Positions 62,895 to 64,000 of a stretch of DNA of 64,000 nt are shown piece after piece. The stretch is from Rhynchopus sp. YZ270_cl-10 (lineage: Eukaryota > Euglenozoa > Diplonemea > Diplonemida > Diplonemidae), in contig OZ037933.1 of NCBI GenBank assembly GCA_964035575.1, positions 124,001 to 188,000 on the forward strand, given 5' to 3'. A model generated the notes under the pieces. The model saw only the letters and a list, made by a program, of their open reading frames with translations, did not search any database and was not told the origin of the DNA. A program made the position numbers and the translations under genes. Numbering within the stretch: the stretch's first letter is position 1; the number at the start of each line of letters is the position of its first letter.

Positions 62895-64000
62895 ATCTAA
62901 AAATCAAATCTGTTCCGCTGATGATTGGTGGGAAGGACGGGCGGGGGATAACAGCACCATTTTGCCATGTCAAAAAAAAAGGGGGGGGGGTGTGTGTGTC
63001 ATTTTATAACTTGTATGCTTTTTTTGTATGTACGTATTTACGTGTGCCGAGAACTGTCCAATTTTGCAAAGTGACCCACTACTGGACGGACGGATTCCAA
63101 AAATGCAAATGCCGGTGTTTTTGGACGATGCATCTTTCCCGGCCAAAAACCCTACCACAAATTATAAAGTGTACCCCCTCCCCCTTATACCAATGACCTC
63201 TCAGGGACCTGTCAACATAGCCCCCCTCCGGAACACCATTTGAGTAATTAAAACTACGGTCAATATACCATACAATGCAACGAGGCCGAGTCGGCCTCGC
63301 CAAGGCCTGAAAATAAATACTCAGGCGTGCCTGAGGCGTACTCGGGATTAGTTACGTTTAAGTACGCCTCAGGCACGCCTGAGTATATTTATATTTCTTA
63401 CCAGCATTTTGGTCATGAACAAAAAAGTATTCCCCCAAATTTTGTGGTTTTCGATTCAGAGGTAGCAAAATCTTTCAAATGCGGGGTCGCACGATGAAAA
63501 ATGTGCCTGTGGGCCGAGCGAGTCGAAAAAATGAAAAGGGTTCGCTGAGCTTTGGTGCTATATATTTTGGTGGTACCTTCGGGTATTTCATTGATTCAAG
63601 AATCATTGGAAACAAATTTCGGGGGTGCTTTTCGACTGGGTCCCTTCGGGGCCCAACTTGATGCAAGACGGAAGAGGCTCATACAAGGCTGGACCCTCTA
63701 ACACTAGAGAGATCCCATCGAGATCCCAGAATTTTACACAGGCCTCCTTGATCCACAGACCACAGCTCTATTTTTAGTACAACTATGGGGTGACCAAAGG
63801 ACTTTTTTATACATAACCGAGGTATGACTCATCTTCTGCGAAGCCTCTTTTTAGGAGGCAGTTTACTGTAAGCAGTAACCATGATATTTTTACACTAAAA
63901 ATATCTTGCGACCCCGCAATTTTCTCAGCAGGACACCGAAAGTTAATTTCAGCACATTTCAGGGGGCGGAGGAAATACATGGCATGCCTTAGAAACGTGA
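62895..64000. other. gene-free end region with strong palindromes
   Basis: No gene is seen. It holds an inverted fragment of the triple-repeat family (63055-63120), a 19-bp palindrome at 63281-63299, the 24-bp arm palindrome at 63318-63385, and a GCGGGGTCGC / GCGACCCCGC pair about 420 bp apart (63480 and 63908) that may bound another element. Confidence 0.55.
63281..63385. repeat. two adjacent perfect palindromes
   Basis: The first (63281-63299) is CGAGGCCGA, one base, TCGGCCTCG. The second has 24-bp perfect arms at 63318-63341 (beginning TACTCAGGCGTGCCTGAGGC) and 63362-63385 with a 20-bp spacer. AT-rich flanks extend the second pairing imperfectly. Confidence 0.85.

Overview
This window comes from a unicellular eukaryote that I cannot place with confidence. 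Its genes have canonical GT-AG introns: I can place seven, of 64 to 406 bp, and the PHTF, kinase and crinkler-like reading frames only make sense across them. The spacers are AT-rich and full of A/T and C/G homopolymers, microsatellites, poly(A)-tailed SINE-like repeats and small inverted-repeat elements. Every gene I can support reads on the minus strand. That recalls the one-way gene arrays of euglenozoans or dinoflagellates, but cis-introns in ordinary genes argue against a kinetoplastid.

Layout, left to right. 1.0-4.6 kb: a five-exon PHTF-type multipass membrane protein. 4.7-9.1 kb: low-complexity DNA, a foldback element, two weak exon candidates and three tandem copies of a 260-bp foldback repeat. 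9.1-10.4 kb: a histone stem-loop binding protein (SLBP) RNA-binding domain joined to a PB1 domain. 11.0-37.2 kb: an amplified array with seven genes of one family (N-terminal ubiquitin-like domain plus BspA-type leucine-rich repeats), four copies of a small NTF2-like gene, three copies of a broken PD-(D/E)XK nuclease-like gene and three fossil fragments of a packaging-ATPase-like P-loop protein. Part of this array is a 5,747-bp unit repeated head to tail with no difference seen in any translated frame I compared.

37.4-40.1 kb: an OGT-type (GT41) glycosyltransferase with a likely signal peptide. 42.4-43.1 kb: a tail-anchored Qc-type SNARE. 43.1-47.8 kb: gene-poor. 47.8-50.5 kb: a three-exon MAPKKK/STE11-like kinase. 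50.7-51.4 kb: two TIR elements. 52.2-54.0 kb: two identical genes for a secreted parvulin prolyl isomerase. 55.0-57.6 kb: a two-exon crinkler/RHS-type P-loop NTPase. 57.6-61.4 kb: repeats and small MITEs. 61.4-62.9 kb: an AT-hook and zinc-finger protein, possibly from a transposase, with a frame slip at a homopolymer. 62.9-64.0 kb: strong palindromes and no gene.

The housekeeping genes (PHTF, SLBP, OGT, SNARE, kinase, parvulin) flank the amplified array and do not look like one pathway. The array has the features of a fast-evolving lineage-specific family: repeat-number change between paralogues, shuffled small indels, shared upstream modules and recent unequal crossing-over. Its function is unknown. 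Coordinates come from reading the sequence by eye. Introns were placed by splice signals and frame continuity, and no database search was possible.
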